The notes: generated from the letters alone by a model not told the origin. DNA of 64,000 nt from Ruegeria sp. HKCCSA071 (GCF_017872555.1 NZ_JAEDOX010000001.1:682001-746000), one strand, 5' to 3'; positions 27,198 to 36,699 are shown, counted from the stretch's first letter. A program made the numbers and translations.

Positions 27198-29606
27198 TTA
27201 ATGCGCGGTTGCGGAAGGTCCGGTATTACCGGACGACGCGGCCGCCGCTGCTGCGGCCTCTTCCGCGGCTTCGTCCCATTCGATCGGCTCGGGTTTGCGT
27301 ACCAAAGCATGTTCCAGAACTTCCGAGACATGTTTGACCGGGATGATCTTCAGCCCTTCTTTGACGTTGTCCGGGATATCCGCCAGATCCTTTTCATTCT
27401 CTTCCGGGATCAGAACGGTCTTTATCCCACCACGCAGCGCGGCCAGCAGTTTTTCTTTCAAACCACCAATCGGCATCGCATTCCCACGCAGTGAGACTTC
27501 GCCGGTCATGGCAATGTCTTTCCGAACGGGAATACCGGTCAGAACCGAGACAATAGACGTGACCATGGCCAGACCAGCGGATGGGCCATCCTTGGGTGTC
27601 GCGCCATCCGGCACGTGAACGTGAATGTCTATCTTGTCAAACTGCGGCGGCTTCACCCCGATCTGAGGCGAAATCGAGCGCACATAGGACGAAGCGGCGT
27701 CGATGGATTCCTTCATCACATCACCCAGCTTACCAGTCGTCTTCATCCGCCCTTTGCCGGGCAGTTTCAACGCTTCGATATGCAGCAGGTCGCCACCCAC
27801 TGATGTCCACGCAAGACCGGTGACAACACCAATCTGATCGTCCTGCTCGGCCAGACCGTAACGGAATTTCGGAACACCCAGGAAATCTTGCAGGTTTTCG
27901 GGCGTGACCTTAACGGTCTCCGCGTCCTTCTTGATGATCTTGGTCAGCGACTTCCGCGCAACCTTGGCAATTTCACGTTCAAGGTTCCGTACGCCAGCCT
28001 CACGGGTATAGGTGCGGATGATCTTTTGCAGCGCCTCATCGGTCAGCTCGAATTCCTTGGCTTTCAAACCATGGTTCTTGACCTGTTTGCTGATCAGGTG
28101 CTGCTTGGCGATCTCGCGCTTTTCGTCCTCGGTGTAACCGGCCAGCGGGATGATCTCCATCCGGTCAAGCAGAGGCCCGGGCATGTTGTAGCTGTTCGAC
28201 GTGGTCAGGAACATCACGTTGGACAGGTCATATTCAACCTCTAGATAATGGTCCATGAACGTGTTGTTCTGTTCCGGGTCCAGCACCTCAAGCATTGCTG
28301 ATGCCGGATCACCCCGAAAATCCTGCCCCATCTTGTCGATTTCATCCAACAAAATCAGAGGATTCGTGGTTTTCGCCTTCTTCAACGCCTGGATGATCTT
28401 GCCGGGCATCGAGCCAATGTAAGTCCGACGATGGCCCCGGATTTCGGATTCGTCGCGTACACCACCCAATGAGATGCGAATGAACTCGCGCCCGGTTGCC
28501 TTTGCAACCGACTTACCCAGCGAGGTCTTGCCCACGCCCGGAGGGCCGACAAGGCACAAAATCGGCCCTTTCAGCTTTTTCGAGCGCTGCTGAACCGCAA
28601 GGTATTCAACGATCCGTTCCTTAACCTTCTCAAGCCCATAATGGTCCGCGTCCAGAATCTCCTGCGCGCGGCCCAGATCCTTTTTGACACGGGATTTAGT
28701 GCCCCAAGGCAGAGCAAGAATCCAATCCAGATAGTTGCGCACAACTGTGGCTTCGGCCGACATGGGCGACATGTTCTTGAGCTTCTTAAGCTCGCCCTCG
28801 GCCTTTTCCCGCGCTTCTTTCGACAGCTTGGTCTCGGCGATTTTGGCTTCCAGTTCAGCAACTTCGTTGCTGCCGTCCTCGCCATCGCCAAGTTCCTTCT
28901 GAATGGCTTTCATCTGCTCATTCAGATAATATTCACGCTGCGTCTTCTCCATCTGGGATTTGACGCGGGTCTTGATCTTCTTCTCGACCTGCAGAACAGA
29001 CATCTCGCCCTGCATCAGGCCATAGACCTTCTCAAGCCGCTCGCTGACGCTAAGGGTTTCCAGAAGCTCCTGCTTTTGTTCGACTTCGATGCCCAGATGC
29101 CCCGACACAAGGTCGGCCAGTTTCGCAGGCTCGGTTGTATCGCCTACTGCGGTCAGTGCCTCTTCGGGGATGTTCTTGCGCACTTTAGCGTAACGCTCGA
29201 ACTCATCCGCGACAGTGCGCAACAGTGCTTCGGTTGTGGTGACGTCGCCGGGAATTTCGGTCAGGTATTCTGCACGGGCTTCGAAAAATTCTTCGTTTTC
29301 CAGAAACTCGGTGATCTGAACGCGCGCCTGCCCTTCGACCAGCACCTTTACTGTGCCATCGGGCAGCTTCAGCAGTTGCAGCACATTTGCCAGAACGCCG
29401 GTGCGGTAGATGCCTTCTTCATCAGGGTCGTCAACGCCGGGATCGATCTGGCTGGACAACAGAATTTGCTTGTCATCCTGCATCACCTCTTCCAGCGCGC
29501 GGACCGATTTGTCACGGCCTACGAAAAGCGGCACGATCATATGTGGGAACACCACAATATCGCGCAGCGGCAGGACGGGGTAGGAGGAATTCAGAGGCTC
29601 TTGCAT
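27198..29606 (-). CDS. lon: ATP-dependent protease La
   Basis: An 802-residue Lon protease of normal length. Domain order: N-terminal substrate-recognition domain (VLPLRDIVVFPHMIVPLFVG), a coiled-coil linker (TQREYYLNEQMKAIQKELG), the AAA+ module with Walker A GPPGVGKT around residue 356 and LLDEIDKMG, and the C-terminal peptidase domain with catalytic Ser676 in KDGPSAG and the Lys of GGLKEKLLAA. It degrades misfolded and regulatory proteins in the cytosol. A poly-Ala/Glu tail closes the protein. An AAGGAT ribosome-binding site lies 6 nt upstream, and a candidate heat-shock promoter is at 29682-29714. Confidence 0.97.
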   Translation of the reverse strand: MQEPLNSSYPVLPLRDIVVFPHMIVPLFVGRDKSVRALEEVMQDDKQILLSSQIDPGVDDPDEEGIYRTGVLANVLQLLKLPDGTVKVLVEGQARVQITEFLENEEFFEARAEYLTEIPGDVTTTEALLRTVADEFERYAKVRKNIPEEALTAVGDTTEPAKLADLVSGHLGIEVEQKQELLETLSVSERLEKVYGLMQGEMSVLQVEKKIKTRVKSQMEKTQREYYLNEQMKAIQKELGDGEDGSNEVAELEAKIAETKLSKEAREKAEGELKKLKNMSPMSAEATVVRNYLDWILALPWGTKSRVKKDLGRAQEILDADHYGLEKVKERIVEYLAVQQRSKKLKGPILCLVGPPGVGKTSLGKSVAKATGREFIRISLGGVRDESEIRGHRRTYIGSMPGKIIQALKKAKTTNPLILLDEIDKMGQDFRGDPASAMLEVLDPEQNNTFMDHYLEVEYDLSNVMFLTTSNSYNMPGPLLDRMEIIPLAGYTEDEKREIAKQHLISKQVKNHGLKAKEFELTDEALQKIIRTYTREAGVRNLEREIAKVARKSLTKIIKKDAETVKVTPENLQDFLGVPKFRYGLAEQDDQIGVVTGLAWTSVGGDLLHIEALKLPGKGRMKTTGKLGDVMKESIDAASSYVRSISPQIGVKPPQFDKIDIHVHVPDGATPKDGPSAGLAMVTSIVSVLTGIPVRKDIAMTGEVSLRGNAMPIGGLKEKLLAALRGGIKTVLIPEENEKDLADIPDNVKEGLKIIPVKHVSEVLEHALVRKPEPIEWDEAAEEAAAAAAASSGNTGPSATAH

Positions 29607-29681
29607 GCTCTATCCTTATCGTTGGCAAGACGGCACTTGTCCCTCATCGAGGCAACATTTGACCGTCTCCTGTCTTGGACG

Positions 29682-29714
29682 ATAAAGGTGGGGCCTCATC
29701 GCCCATTTTCAACC
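29682..29714 (-). promoter_or_regulatory. Candidate sigma-32 promoter of lon
   Basis: On the lon strand, GTTGAAA (about 29708-29714), 14 nt, then CCCCACCTTTAT (29682-29693) resembles the heat-shock consensus CTTGAAA-N13-17-CCCCATTT, about 80 bp upstream of the start codon. A match by eye only. Confidence 0.4.
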
Positions 29715-29885
29715 TTATCGCCATGTATCACCGATCAGAATGAACCGAGGATCGGCCGACTGCAAGGCGTGCCGGGAACATATCCACCAAAATAGTAGAA
29801 TACACCCTGCTCTTGCGCGATCAGTCGCCAGAAAATAGCCCGGCTGTTCAGAACTGGCCGTTTTCACCTTGGAGGGGGCAAAACA

Positions 29886-31016
29886 TCACAGCGGTTCGAT
29901 ATCCCCCTGCGCGCGCCGCGCGTGGAAATCGGCCTGCCAGGCTTCGAACACACCTTCCGCAATCGCGTCGCGCATGCCGGCCATGATCTCCTGAAAATAA
30001 TGCAGGTTATGCCATGTCAGCAACATGCCGGAAATCATCTCATTCGCGCGGAACACGTGGTGCAAATAAGCGCGAGAGTAATTCGAACAGGCCGGGCAAG
30101 TGCACTGCGCGTCCAGCGGGCGCGGATCATCTGCGTGACGGGCATTTTTGATGTTCACCACGCCGTAGCGGGTGAAAACCTGCCCTGTACGCCCGGACCG
30201 CGAGGGCAACACGCAGTCCATCATGTCGATCCCGCGGGCAACGGCACCGACGATATCGTCGGGCTTGCCGACGCCCATCAGATAGCGCGGCTTGTCCGAT
30301 GGCAGAAACTTGGGGGCATAATCGAGACAAGAGAACATGGCCTCCTGCCCTTCGCCGACGGCTAGGCCACCAACTGCATAGCCCTCGAAACCTATAGATT
30401 TCAGCGCCTCGGCGCTTTCTTCGCGCAGGTCTTTTTCTAACCCACCTTGCATGATGCCAAAAAGCGCATGCCCCGGACGATCGCCGAACGCATCACGCGA
30501 CCGTTCGGCCCAACGCATCGACAGGCGCATCGACTCGGCAATGCGATCACGATCAGTTGGCAACGCGGGGCATTCGTCGAAACACATGACAATGTCCGAC
30601 CCCAGAAGGCGCTGAATCTCCATCGACCGTTCCGGCGTCAATTCGTGCTTTGACCCGTCAATATGGGATTTGAAGGTCACGCCCTTTTCAGTCAGCTTGC
30701 GCAAACCGGCCAGCGACATGACCTGAAATCCGCCGGAATCTGTCAGAATGGGCCGATCCCAGTTCATGAATTTGTGCAGTCCACCCAGTCGATCAATACG
30801 CTCAGCGGTCGGGCGCAACATCAGGTGATAGGTGTTCCCCAGAAGAATGTCTGCACCTGTCGCCCGAACGCTTTCCGGCATCATCGCCTTGACCGTTGCC
30901 GCAGTGCCAACCGGCATAAAGGCAGGCGTTCGAACGTCGCCGCGCGGTGTGCTGATCACACCCGTCCGGGCTTTGCCGTCTGTGGCCTTAAGTTCAAATG
31001 AAAAGTGCTGGGTCAT
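29886..31016 (-). CDS. tgt: tRNA-guanine transglycosylase
   Basis: A 376-residue enzyme that exchanges guanine 34 for preQ1 in tRNAs for Tyr, His, Asn and Asp (the tRNA-Asp genes nearby are substrates). Seen are [17 protein letters not shown], the catalytic Asp in [12 protein letters not shown], the preQ1-binding [17 protein letters not shown] region, and the Zn site [16 protein letters not shown]. The start at 31016 (MTQHFSFEL) is supported by GAGG 9 nt upstream; an ATG six codons earlier is in frame. No other queuosine genes lie in the window. Confidence 0.95.
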   Translation of the reverse strand: MTQHFSFELKATDGKARTGVISTPRGDVRTPAFMPVGTAATVKAMMPESVRATGADILLGNTYHLMLRPTAERIDRLGGLHKFMNWDRPILTDSGGFQVMSLAGLRKLTEKGVTFKSHIDGSKHELTPERSMEIQRLLGSDIVMCFDECPALPTDRDRIAESMRLSMRWAERSRDAFGDRPGHALFGIMQGGLEKDLREESAEALKSIGFEGYAVGGLAVGEGQEAMFSCLDYAPKFLPSDKPRYLMGVGKPDDIVGAVARGIDMMDCVLPSRSGRTGQVFTRYGVVNIKNARHADDPRPLDAQCTCPACSNYSRAYLHHVFRANEMISGMLLTWHNLHYFQEIMAGMRDAIAEGVFEAWQADFHARRAQGDIEPL

Positions 31017-31079
31017 GTCATCGCCTCGGGTCACCGAACCGGGCAGGCTTTGCCCGATCCGATCGGTCTTTGCAACCCG

Positions 31080-31991
31080 TCAGGGTAGCGAGGCAACACG
31101 GTCTGTAAACAGCTGCACAACCCCTGCCCCATCCACATCGCGGCAGACCCGAACTGTGGGACGTTCCGGGTCAGGTTGCGTCGCCCCCTTCTGGTCGCCT
31201 TCGGTGACAACCCGAAGACCTGTTTCAACCATGTCGAACATGGCACCGTGAGAACAAGCAATCACAGCGGTCGAATCGTGCAGGCCGCAGCCTTCCAGAC
31301 CACCGACGTCCTTGTAGAACTTCAGGTAAAAGCGTGAGATATCGCGCAGAAAGGATCCCATGTCAGGTGATCGCATTGCCAGGCTTTCGAAATCCGCAGT
31401 CTCGTAAAGCGTTTTCAGCGTAACATCCAAACCGACAAGTACGGTATCCGGCGGTGTGGCAAAGACCTCTTCAGCCGCAATAGCATCATGGTAGATGTTG
31501 GCCTCGGCATGGTTGGTTATATTGCCCGGGCAGTACACAGCGCCGCCCATGATCACCAAACGCCCAAGATTCCCGGCAAATTCCGGATCCAGACGAATAG
31601 CGTTGGCGATGTTGGTCAGGGGGCCCACGGCGCAAACCACCAGCTTTTTCTTATGGGTTCGTGCCATATCGACCAGAAATTCCGCAGCTGGCAGAGCGTG
31701 GTTTCTTCCGATCTCGGGTATATCAGTCAGGTCACCGAATCCTTCGGGGCCATGCACATGCTCGGATGGCGAATGCGTATCGGCACCCAAGGCAACCGCA
31801 GCCCCTTCCGCGACTGGCAAATCCAGACCCAGCTTATCAAGCAGGAACCGGGCATTGCGGCTGGATTGATGTACATGTGTGTTCCCAAACACGGTGGTTA
31901 AGCCGATCAGCTCGATCTCGGGTGCTGCGGCGGCATAGGCGATTGCCATGGCATCATCGATGCCAGGATCTGTATCGATTATCAGTTTCAT
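31080..31991 (-). CDS. Nucleoside hydrolase (ribosylpyrimidine/inosine-uridine type)
   Basis: A 303-residue Ca-dependent N-ribohydrolase that releases bases from nucleosides. The Asp cluster DTDPGIDDAMA at the N-terminus is the family signature; IVMGGAVYCPGNITNHAEAN and the C-terminal CGLHDSTAVIACSHGAMF complete the active site. The specific nucleoside is not evident. It precedes tgt by 63 nt on the same strand, and the two may be co-transcribed. The start at 31991 is the first residue of the conserved core; an ATG six codons upstream is an alternative. Confidence 0.9.
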   Translation of the reverse strand: MKLIIDTDPGIDDAMAIAYAAAAPEIELIGLTTVFGNTHVHQSSRNARFLLDKLGLDLPVAEGAAVALGADTHSPSEHVHGPEGFGDLTDIPEIGRNHALPAAEFLVDMARTHKKKLVVCAVGPLTNIANAIRLDPEFAGNLGRLVIMGGAVYCPGNITNHAEANIYHDAIAAEEVFATPPDTVLVGLDVTLKTLYETADFESLAMRSPDMGSFLRDISRFYLKFYKDVGGLEGCGLHDSTAVIACSHGAMFDMVETGLRVVTEGDQKGATQPDPERPTVRVCRDVDGAGVVQLFTDRVASLP

Positions 31992-32166
31992 CCCCGCCCG
32001 ATACCGCAAACAATTAGGGATGCAAAGCGGTCACAGCGCTAATTTTCAAAGCCGCGTTTCACTATCTGGGCATTTGCATGACGCTGCTTTCCCCTCATAC
32101 CAGAGTTGAAATCGAGCGATTCAATTGCCACATGTATACTATAGTACACAACAATAAGAGGACAGA

Positions 32167-33057
32167 ATGACCGAAGACCAAATCATCGGATTGCTTTCGT
32201 CGAACATCATTTACCTGCTGGCAGCAGTGCTGGTAATTGTTATCATTTTCAAAGGCATCAAGATTGTACCTCAGTCCGAAAAATATGTGATTGAACGGTT
32301 TGGGCGCCTGCACTCCGTGCTTGGCCCCGGCATCAACTTTATCGTTCCACTGCTGGACGTTGCGCGCCACAAGATCTCGATCCTGGAACGCCAGCTGCCA
32401 AACGCGACACAGGACGCAATCACCAAGGACAACGTTCTGGTGCAGATCGATACATCGGTCTTCTACCGTATTCTCGAACCTGAAAAGACGGTCTACCGAA
32501 TCCGCGACGTTGATGGCGCGATTGCTACCACGGTCGCCGGGATCGTTCGCGCCGAGATTGGTAAGATGGATCTGGATGAGGTTCAATCAAACCGGTCCCA
32601 ATTGATCACGCGTATACAGGAAAGCGTTGAAACCGCTGTCGATGACTGGGGCATCGAAGTTACCCGCGCCGAGATTCTGGACGTAAATCTGGATCAGGCC
32701 ACCCGCGATGCCATGCTGCAACAGCTGAACGCCGAACGTGCCCGCCGCGCACAGGTGACAGAAGCCGAGGGCAAGAAGCGCGCAGTCGAACTGCACGCCG
32801 ATGCTGAGCTTTACGCCGCGGAACAAACCGCCAAGGCGCGGCGTATTCAGGCCGAAGCCGAGGCTTTCGCCACTGGTGTTGTCGCCAAGGCCATCCAGGA
32901 TAACGGCATCGAAGCTGCGCAGTATCAGGTTGCGTTGAAACAGGTTGAAGCCCTGAACGCGCTTGGAAACGGAACTGGCAAGCAAACCATTGTTGTGCCT
33001 GCCAACGCACTGGAAGCCTTTGGTGACGCGTTCAAAATGTTAAAAGGAGGAAAGTGA
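32167..33057 (+). CDS. SPFH/stomatin-family membrane protein (QmcA type)
   Basis: A 296-residue SPFH protein with one N-terminal membrane helix (SSNIIYLLAAVLVIVIIF), the band-7 domain (IVPQSEKYVIERFGRLHSVL, GINFIVPLLDVARHK, NVLVQIDTSVFYRI) and a C-terminal Ala/Glu-rich coiled coil (ARRIQAEAEAFATGVVAKAI). These oligomerise as membrane microdomain scaffolds; E. coli QmcA is the closest model. It overlaps the NfeD-like gene by 4 nt (ATGA), the standard stomatin/NfeD pair. Confidence 0.93.
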   Translation: MTEDQIIGLLSSNIIYLLAAVLVIVIIFKGIKIVPQSEKYVIERFGRLHSVLGPGINFIVPLLDVARHKISILERQLPNATQDAITKDNVLVQIDTSVFYRILEPEKTVYRIRDVDGAIATTVAGIVRAEIGKMDLDEVQSNRSQLITRIQESVETAVDDWGIEVTRAEILDVNLDQATRDAMLQQLNAERARRAQVTEAEGKKRAVELHADAELYAAEQTAKARRIQAEAEAFATGVVAKAIQDNGIEAAQYQVALKQVEALNALGNGTGKQTIVVPANALEAFGDAFKMLKGGK

Positions 33058-33335
33058 TGGCTGACCCCTTCTGGTTGACCTGGTGGATCTGGCTGGCCGC
33101 CGCATTGGCGCTGGGTATCCTTGAGATTGTCCTGCCCGGTTTCATTTTTCTGGGCTTTGCAATCGGCGCCGCAATCACGGGCCTTATCCTTGCCATTCCC
33201 GGAATGGCTCTGTCTTTGAATGTGTTGGCGTTGATCTTTGCCGTATTGTCGCTGATTGCGTGGCTTGTTTTGCGGAAACTGTTTGCGTTGCCACACGGTC
33301 AGGTCAAAACCTTCAACCACGACATCAACGACTAA
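33054..33335 (+). CDS. Short NfeD-family membrane protein
   Basis: A 93-residue NfeD-like protein with three or four hydrophobic helices (WWIWLAAALALGILEIVLPG, FLGFAIGAAITGLILAIPGM, LNVLALIFAVLSLIAWLVL). It ends right after the membrane part, with KTFNHDIND, so the soluble OB-fold domain of longer NfeD proteins (~140-150 residues) is missing. No frameshift is seen. NfeD proteins are partners of SPFH proteins, which matches the ATGA overlap with the stomatin gene. Confidence 0.88.
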   Translation: MMADPFWLTWWIWLAAALALGILEIVLPGFIFLGFAIGAAITGLILAIPGMALSLNVLALIFAVLSLIAWLVLRKLFALPHGQVKTFNHDIND

Positions 33336-33429
33336 ATTGCCGCGGCGCCCCAATCGGCGCCGCCGCCCTACTGGACCCTGTTGCGCCAATTCCCTATATA
33401 ATCACTCAGGCAACTGACCCGAGGCAAAG

Positions 33430-33792
33430 ATGACTCACCCCAGCGAACAGTTTGAAGGCACACCGCTGATTGCGCCGTCAACCATTGAGCACCCCCTGTA
33501 CGAGCCCGTGGTCGAGGCGTGCCGCACGGTCTATGACCCGGAAATCCCCGTGAATATCTATGACCTCGGCCTGATCTACACGATCGACATTTCCACGGAC
33601 AACGCCGTGAAGGTGATCATGACGCTGACAGCCCCCGGATGCCCGGTTGCAGGCGACATGCCCGGATGGATCATGGAAGCGATCGAGCCTGTTGCAGGCG
33701 TCAAAGAGGTCGACGTGGAACTGACCTGGGAGCCGCCCTGGGGTATGGAGATGATGTCAGACGAAGCACGTCTGGAACTGGGGTTTATGTAG
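33430..33792 (+). CDS. sufT: SufT-type DUF59/MIP18 iron-sulfur assembly factor
   Basis: A 120-residue DUF59 protein. The conserved VYDPEIPVNIYDLGLIY and TAPGCPVAGDMPGWI (with the single Cys) are family hallmarks, and the end carries WEPPWGMEMMSDEARLELGF. In bacteria SufT helps mature [Fe-S] proteins under high demand. Only sufA lies nearby (800 bp downstream); the main suf operon is elsewhere. It follows the NfeD gene with a 94-bp gap and ends before a terminator at 33967. Confidence 0.9.
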   Translation: MTHPSEQFEGTPLIAPSTIEHPLYEPVVEACRTVYDPEIPVNIYDLGLIYTIDISTDNAVKVIMTLTAPGCPVAGDMPGWIMEAIEPVAGVKEVDVELTWEPPWGMEMMSDEARLELGFM

Positions 33793-33966
33793 GCACCCAC
33801 CACAGTTTCCCGGCTATTTGTCACAAAACATTGGCGTTTTTGTTACCTGCTCGTGCTGTCCTTGTCACAATGATGCGGGACAAGGCCTGCGGACGGCATC
33901 AATTGGTGCCGTACCTCGGGCCAGACATGATTTGACCGCCCCCCTCGAGTTCCGGCCCCGAAATAC

Positions 33967-33997
33967 GGACCGTTCTTGCCCGAGAACGGTCCTTTTC
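33967..33997 (+). terminator. Terminator downstream of sufT
   Basis: A perfect 10-bp stem (GGACCGTTCT with AGAACGGTCC), a 6-nt loop and TTTTC. Confidence 0.8.
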
Positions 33998-34024
33998 TTA
34001 TCCAGATCACCAAACGTCGGGTGA

Positions 34025-34366
34025 TCAGTTCAAGTTGCAGGTCTTTTTGATTTCCGCAGATCTGGCATCCAGTTGATTGATGTAGTCCCCCGATAGCATT
34101 TGCAGCCGTTTGTGCTCGGTTCCCGTCACCAGCCCCAAAAGTGCTCCGGCGGGGGTTATGGCGGCAACGCTTTCCAACTGTTGGTCCTGCGCGTGTTTCC
34201 TCTCGGCCGCGATGGCGCGCAGATCGCCCTCGGCGGTTGCGCAGTTTACCGGATGCCTCTCTCCATCATTGGCGGCCACCGCAACATCCGGGACAAACAG
34301 AAGAACTGCAACAGCAAGTACCGCACCCGTCAAGATCGAATTAAAAATCGCCTGTAAGCTTTTCAC
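34025..34366 (-). CDS. Secreted hypothetical protein with signal peptide
   Basis: A 113-residue protein that I do not recognise. Residues 1-31 form a signal peptide or membrane anchor (ILTGAVLAVAVLLFVPDVAVA). The mature part has two Cys (NCATAEGDLR and the near-terminal KKTCNLN), which could form a disulfide, and a short glycine-zipper-like stretch TPAGALLGLVTGTE. It stands alone, convergent with the sufT terminator and divergent from sufA. No function can be assigned. Confidence 0.65.
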   Translation of the reverse strand: MKSLQAIFNSILTGAVLAVAVLLFVPDVAVAANDGERHPVNCATAEGDLRAIAAERKHAQDQQLESVAAITPAGALLGLVTGTEHKRLQMLSGDYINQLDARSAEIKKTCNLN

Positions 34367-34583
34367 AATATTATCCTTTCCGATGGTGCGCTAAAACAAA
34401 CCGAGTTAACGGCCGACCAACTTGAACCTATTCGGTTCCACGGACCCACGGTCGAATGCTTTCAGCGAACCCACTCTGAATGCCGGGTTGTTTCATCCGG
34501 ATAAAACTCTTTATAACACACCGTCTTGAGCCTTGGCCCCCTGATCCCTAAATTAAATGCAACGCGCGACAACGGAGACTTAC

Positions 34584-34949
34584 ATGTTCGGCATTCCCGG
34601 CAAGCAGGCTGTGACCATGACGCCTAAAGCCGCAGAACAAATCACCCGCCTGATGAACTCGGGTGGCCACGCTGGCTTGCGCATTGGCGTCAAGAAAGGC
34701 GGCTGTGCAGGCATGGAATATACCATGGAATATGTCGATCAGGCTGATCCGCATGACGAAGTTGTCGAACAGGATGGAGCACGCGTCATGATCGCGCCAA
34801 TGGCGCAGATGTTCCTGTTTGGGACTGAAATCGATTACGAGGTGTCGTTGCTGGAATCAGGTTTCAAGTTCAGGAACCCGAATGTTGTCGACGCCTGCGG
34901 CTGCGGTGAATCCATCAAGTTCGATGACAGTATCGCGCAGCAATCCTAG
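34584..34949 (+). CDS. sufA: A-type iron-sulfur scaffold SufA/IscA
   Basis: A 121-residue A-type carrier with the three ligand Cys: Cys41 in KKGGCAGMEY, and Cys105 and Cys107 in ACGCGES. It holds or delivers Fe-S clusters to apoproteins. It is longer at the N-terminus than E. coli IscA (107). The ATG at 34584 follows CGGAG; an ATG nine codons earlier is in frame but lacks one. It stands alone, 136 nt before tpiA's ribosome-binding site, apart from the suf operon. Confidence 0.92.
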   Translation: MFGIPGKQAVTMTPKAAEQITRLMNSGGHAGLRIGVKKGGCAGMEYTMEYVDQADPHDEVVEQDGARVMIAPMAQMFLFGTEIDYEVSLLESGFKFRNPNVVDACGCGESIKFDDSIAQQS

Positions 34950-35098
34950 TTTGCACCGGATAATTCTGTGACACGGGCCCGCCCGAACGCCGTGTTGTCG
35001 ATCAAAGCGCGTGAACCCACCCGATCCGTGGAATTGTAAGATCGCGCCGACAATGTTATCCGCATCCTAAATTATCGAATGATCAGGGAGATATGGGT

Positions 35099-35848
35099 AT
35101 GCGGCGCAAGCTTGCGGCAGGAAACTGGAAAATGAACGGAACCGGTGCTGCGCTGAGCGAACTTGAAGCACTGTGCAAGTCCCACCCAGACGCTTCGGTC
35201 GATATCCTAATCTGCCCTCCGGCAACATTGCTCAGCCGCGCAGCTGACACCGTACGCGGGTCAGCGGTTACCATCGGCGGGCAGGATTGCCACGCCGCAA
35301 GCGCGGGCGCGCATACAGGCGACATCAGCGCCGGGATGCTGTTGGACGCGGGCGCGACATCAGTCATTCTGGGTCATTCCGAACGGCGCGTGGACCATGA
35401 AGAGCATGACGAGGATATACGCGCCAAGGCCCGTGCAGCGATGGACGCGGGGTTAAAAGCGATCATTTGCGTAGGCGAAAGTCTGGAGCAACGAGAGGCG
35501 GCCAATACGCTCGACATTATCGGCGGTCAGATGTCGGGGTCGATCCCGGATCAGGCAACCGGCGAGAACCTGATAATTGCATATGAACCGATCTGGGCCA
35601 TCGGCACTGGCAAGGTTCCAACGCTTGATGAGATCGGAGAGGTTCACGACTTCATCCGCGCCCGGTTAGAGCGCCGCTTTGGCGAAGGTGTGGGTCGCTC
35701 TGTCCGTCTTCTGTATGGCGGTTCAGTCAAACCCTCCAACGCGGCGGAGATCTTTGCGGTTTCAAATGTCGATGGTGCGCTTGTGGGCGGCGCCAGCCTG
35801 AAGGCTGGGGGTTTCACGGGCATTATTCAGGCACTGGAGAGCGCCTAG
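35099..35848 (+). CDS. tpiA: Triosephosphate isomerase
   Basis: A 249-residue TIM barrel that interconverts DHAP and glyceraldehyde 3-phosphate. The N-terminal [11 protein letters not shown] (substrate Lys), the His of VILGHSERR, the catalytic Glu in [12 protein letters not shown] and the phosphate-binding [11 protein letters not shown] are all present. Two ATGs lie close together; I choose 35099, because GGGAG at 35086 is 8 nt upstream of it but only 2 nt from the first ATG. The start matches homologues ([10 protein letters not shown]). It converges on the cytosine deaminase with 9 nt between stops. Confidence 0.95.
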   Translation: MRRKLAAGNWKMNGTGAALSELEALCKSHPDASVDILICPPATLLSRAADTVRGSAVTIGGQDCHAASAGAHTGDISAGMLLDAGATSVILGHSERRVDHEEHDEDIRAKARAAMDAGLKAIICVGESLEQREAANTLDIIGGQMSGSIPDQATGENLIIAYEPIWAIGTGKVPTLDEIGEVHDFIRARLERRFGEGVGRSVRLLYGGSVKPSNAAEIFAVSNVDGALVGGASLKAGGFTGIIQALESA

Positions 35849-35857
35849 GATTCGCCT

Positions 35858-36304
35858 TTACTCGGCAATATCTTCGGCCCAAAGCTCTGGCTTTTCTTCG
35901 ATGAACCGCTGCATCAGCGCGATACAGTCGGGATCGTTGGCTATCGCCACCTCGACGCCGCGTTCGCGCAGAAAGTCTTCGTTGCCACCAAAGTTCTGGG
36001 TATCGCCGATCACCACACGCGGGATACCAAACTGAACGATAGTGCCCGAGCACATCATGCAAGGTGACAATGACGTGTAAAGAACCGTATCCCGATAGGT
36101 TTTCTGACGCCCCGCTTTGCGTAAGGCATCCATTTCCCCATGTGCGATCGGATCCCCGCCCTGCACACGTTGATTGCGCCCTTGTGAAACAATTTCGCCA
36201 CCCCGCGCCAGAACTGACCCGATCGGGCATCCACCTTCATCAAACCCGGCTTTGGCCTCGTCATAAGCCACGCGTAGCAAGCGCTTGTCGGTCTCGGTCA
36301 ACAT
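35858..36304 (-). CDS. Yeast-type cytosine deaminase (CDA superfamily)
   Basis: A 148-residue zinc deaminase. The metal and proton-shuttle residues are His55 and Glu57 (AHGEMDAL) and Cys82/Cys85 (SPCMMC). It resembles yeast cytosine deaminase Fcy1 beyond the motif: Asn44, LYTSLSPC, FGIPRVVIGD, NFGGNEDFL and the C-terminal EKPELWAEDIAE (yeast RPQDWFEDIGE), including the active-site Trp142. It should convert cytosine to uracil, so it is unrelated in fold to bacterial CodA. The start at 36304 has GGAG 6 nt upstream; ATG 36316 is an alternative. It lies 65 nt downstream of the guanidinium exporter on the same strand with no terminator between, so read-through from the guanidine-II riboswitch is expected. 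Confidence 0.88.
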   Translation of the reverse strand: MLTETDKRLLRVAYDEAKAGFDEGGCPIGSVLARGGEIVSQGRNQRVQGGDPIAHGEMDALRKAGRQKTYRDTVLYTSLSPCMMCSGTIVQFGIPRVVIGDTQNFGGNEDFLRERGVEVAIANDPDCIALMQRFIEEKPELWAEDIAE

Positions 36305-36369
36305 TCCGGTCTCCATTTCCCGTGTTTCCCAAACCCTGCCCAAGCGCAAAGACTTGGTCAATGACGGCC

Positions 36370-36681
36370 TCACGACAGCTTCATCACGATAAGACCTGAC
36401 ACGATCAGAAGGGCCGCGAGAATCCGCGCAGGGCTTAGGGCTTCGCCCAGAAACAGGATACCTACACAGAACGCCCCCACTGCCCCAATACCCGTCCAGA
36501 TGGTATAAGCTGTGCCCAACGGCAGGTCCCGCATCGCCAGCGCAAGAAGACCGAAAGACCCGATCATCGAAAGCCCCATCAAGGCTGTAGGCCACAATCG
36601 GGTGAAACCAGCCGATTGCTTCATCGCTACGGCCCAGACGATTTCCAACAGGCCAGCAAATAGAAGGAATACCCAGGGCAT
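36370..36681 (-). CDS. gdx: Small multidrug-resistance family guanidinium exporter (Gdx/SugE)
   Basis: A 103-residue four-helix SMR transporter. The membrane Glu13 (GLLEIVWAVAMKQS) is the coupling residue; LGTAYTIWTGIGAVGAF in helix 3 is the Gdx/SugE signature, distinct from EmrE. Members of this branch exchange protons for guanidinium in antiport. A guanidine-II riboswitch in its leader supports this identity. The ATG at 36681 has GAGG 7 nt upstream; the longer frame that starts at 36786 runs through the riboswitch and is spurious. It lies between the TRAP terminator upstream and the deaminase. Confidence 0.92.
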   Translation of the reverse strand: MPWVFLLFAGLLEIVWAVAMKQSAGFTRLWPTALMGLSMIGSFGLLALAMRDLPLGTAYTIWTGIGAVGAFCVGILFLGEALSPARILAALLIVSGLIVMKLS

Positions 36682-36699
36682 AAGACAACCTCGTATCCG

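Noticed and set aside
28641..29795. 384-residue open frame antisense to lon
   Set aside because: It lies wholly opposite the lon coding region and upstream leader, has no ribosome-binding site or recognisable domain, and comes from the GC-rich codon bias of the real gene.
34424..34438. GAACC-N5-GGTTC repeat upstream of sufA as an iron/IscR site
   Set aside because: Only five paired bases and no match to the iron-rhodo or Irr box consensus; too weak to list.
36305..36688. N-terminal extension of the cytosine deaminase frame
   Set aside because: It overlaps gdx in another frame and has no similarity to deaminases; the ribosome-binding site lies at 36310.
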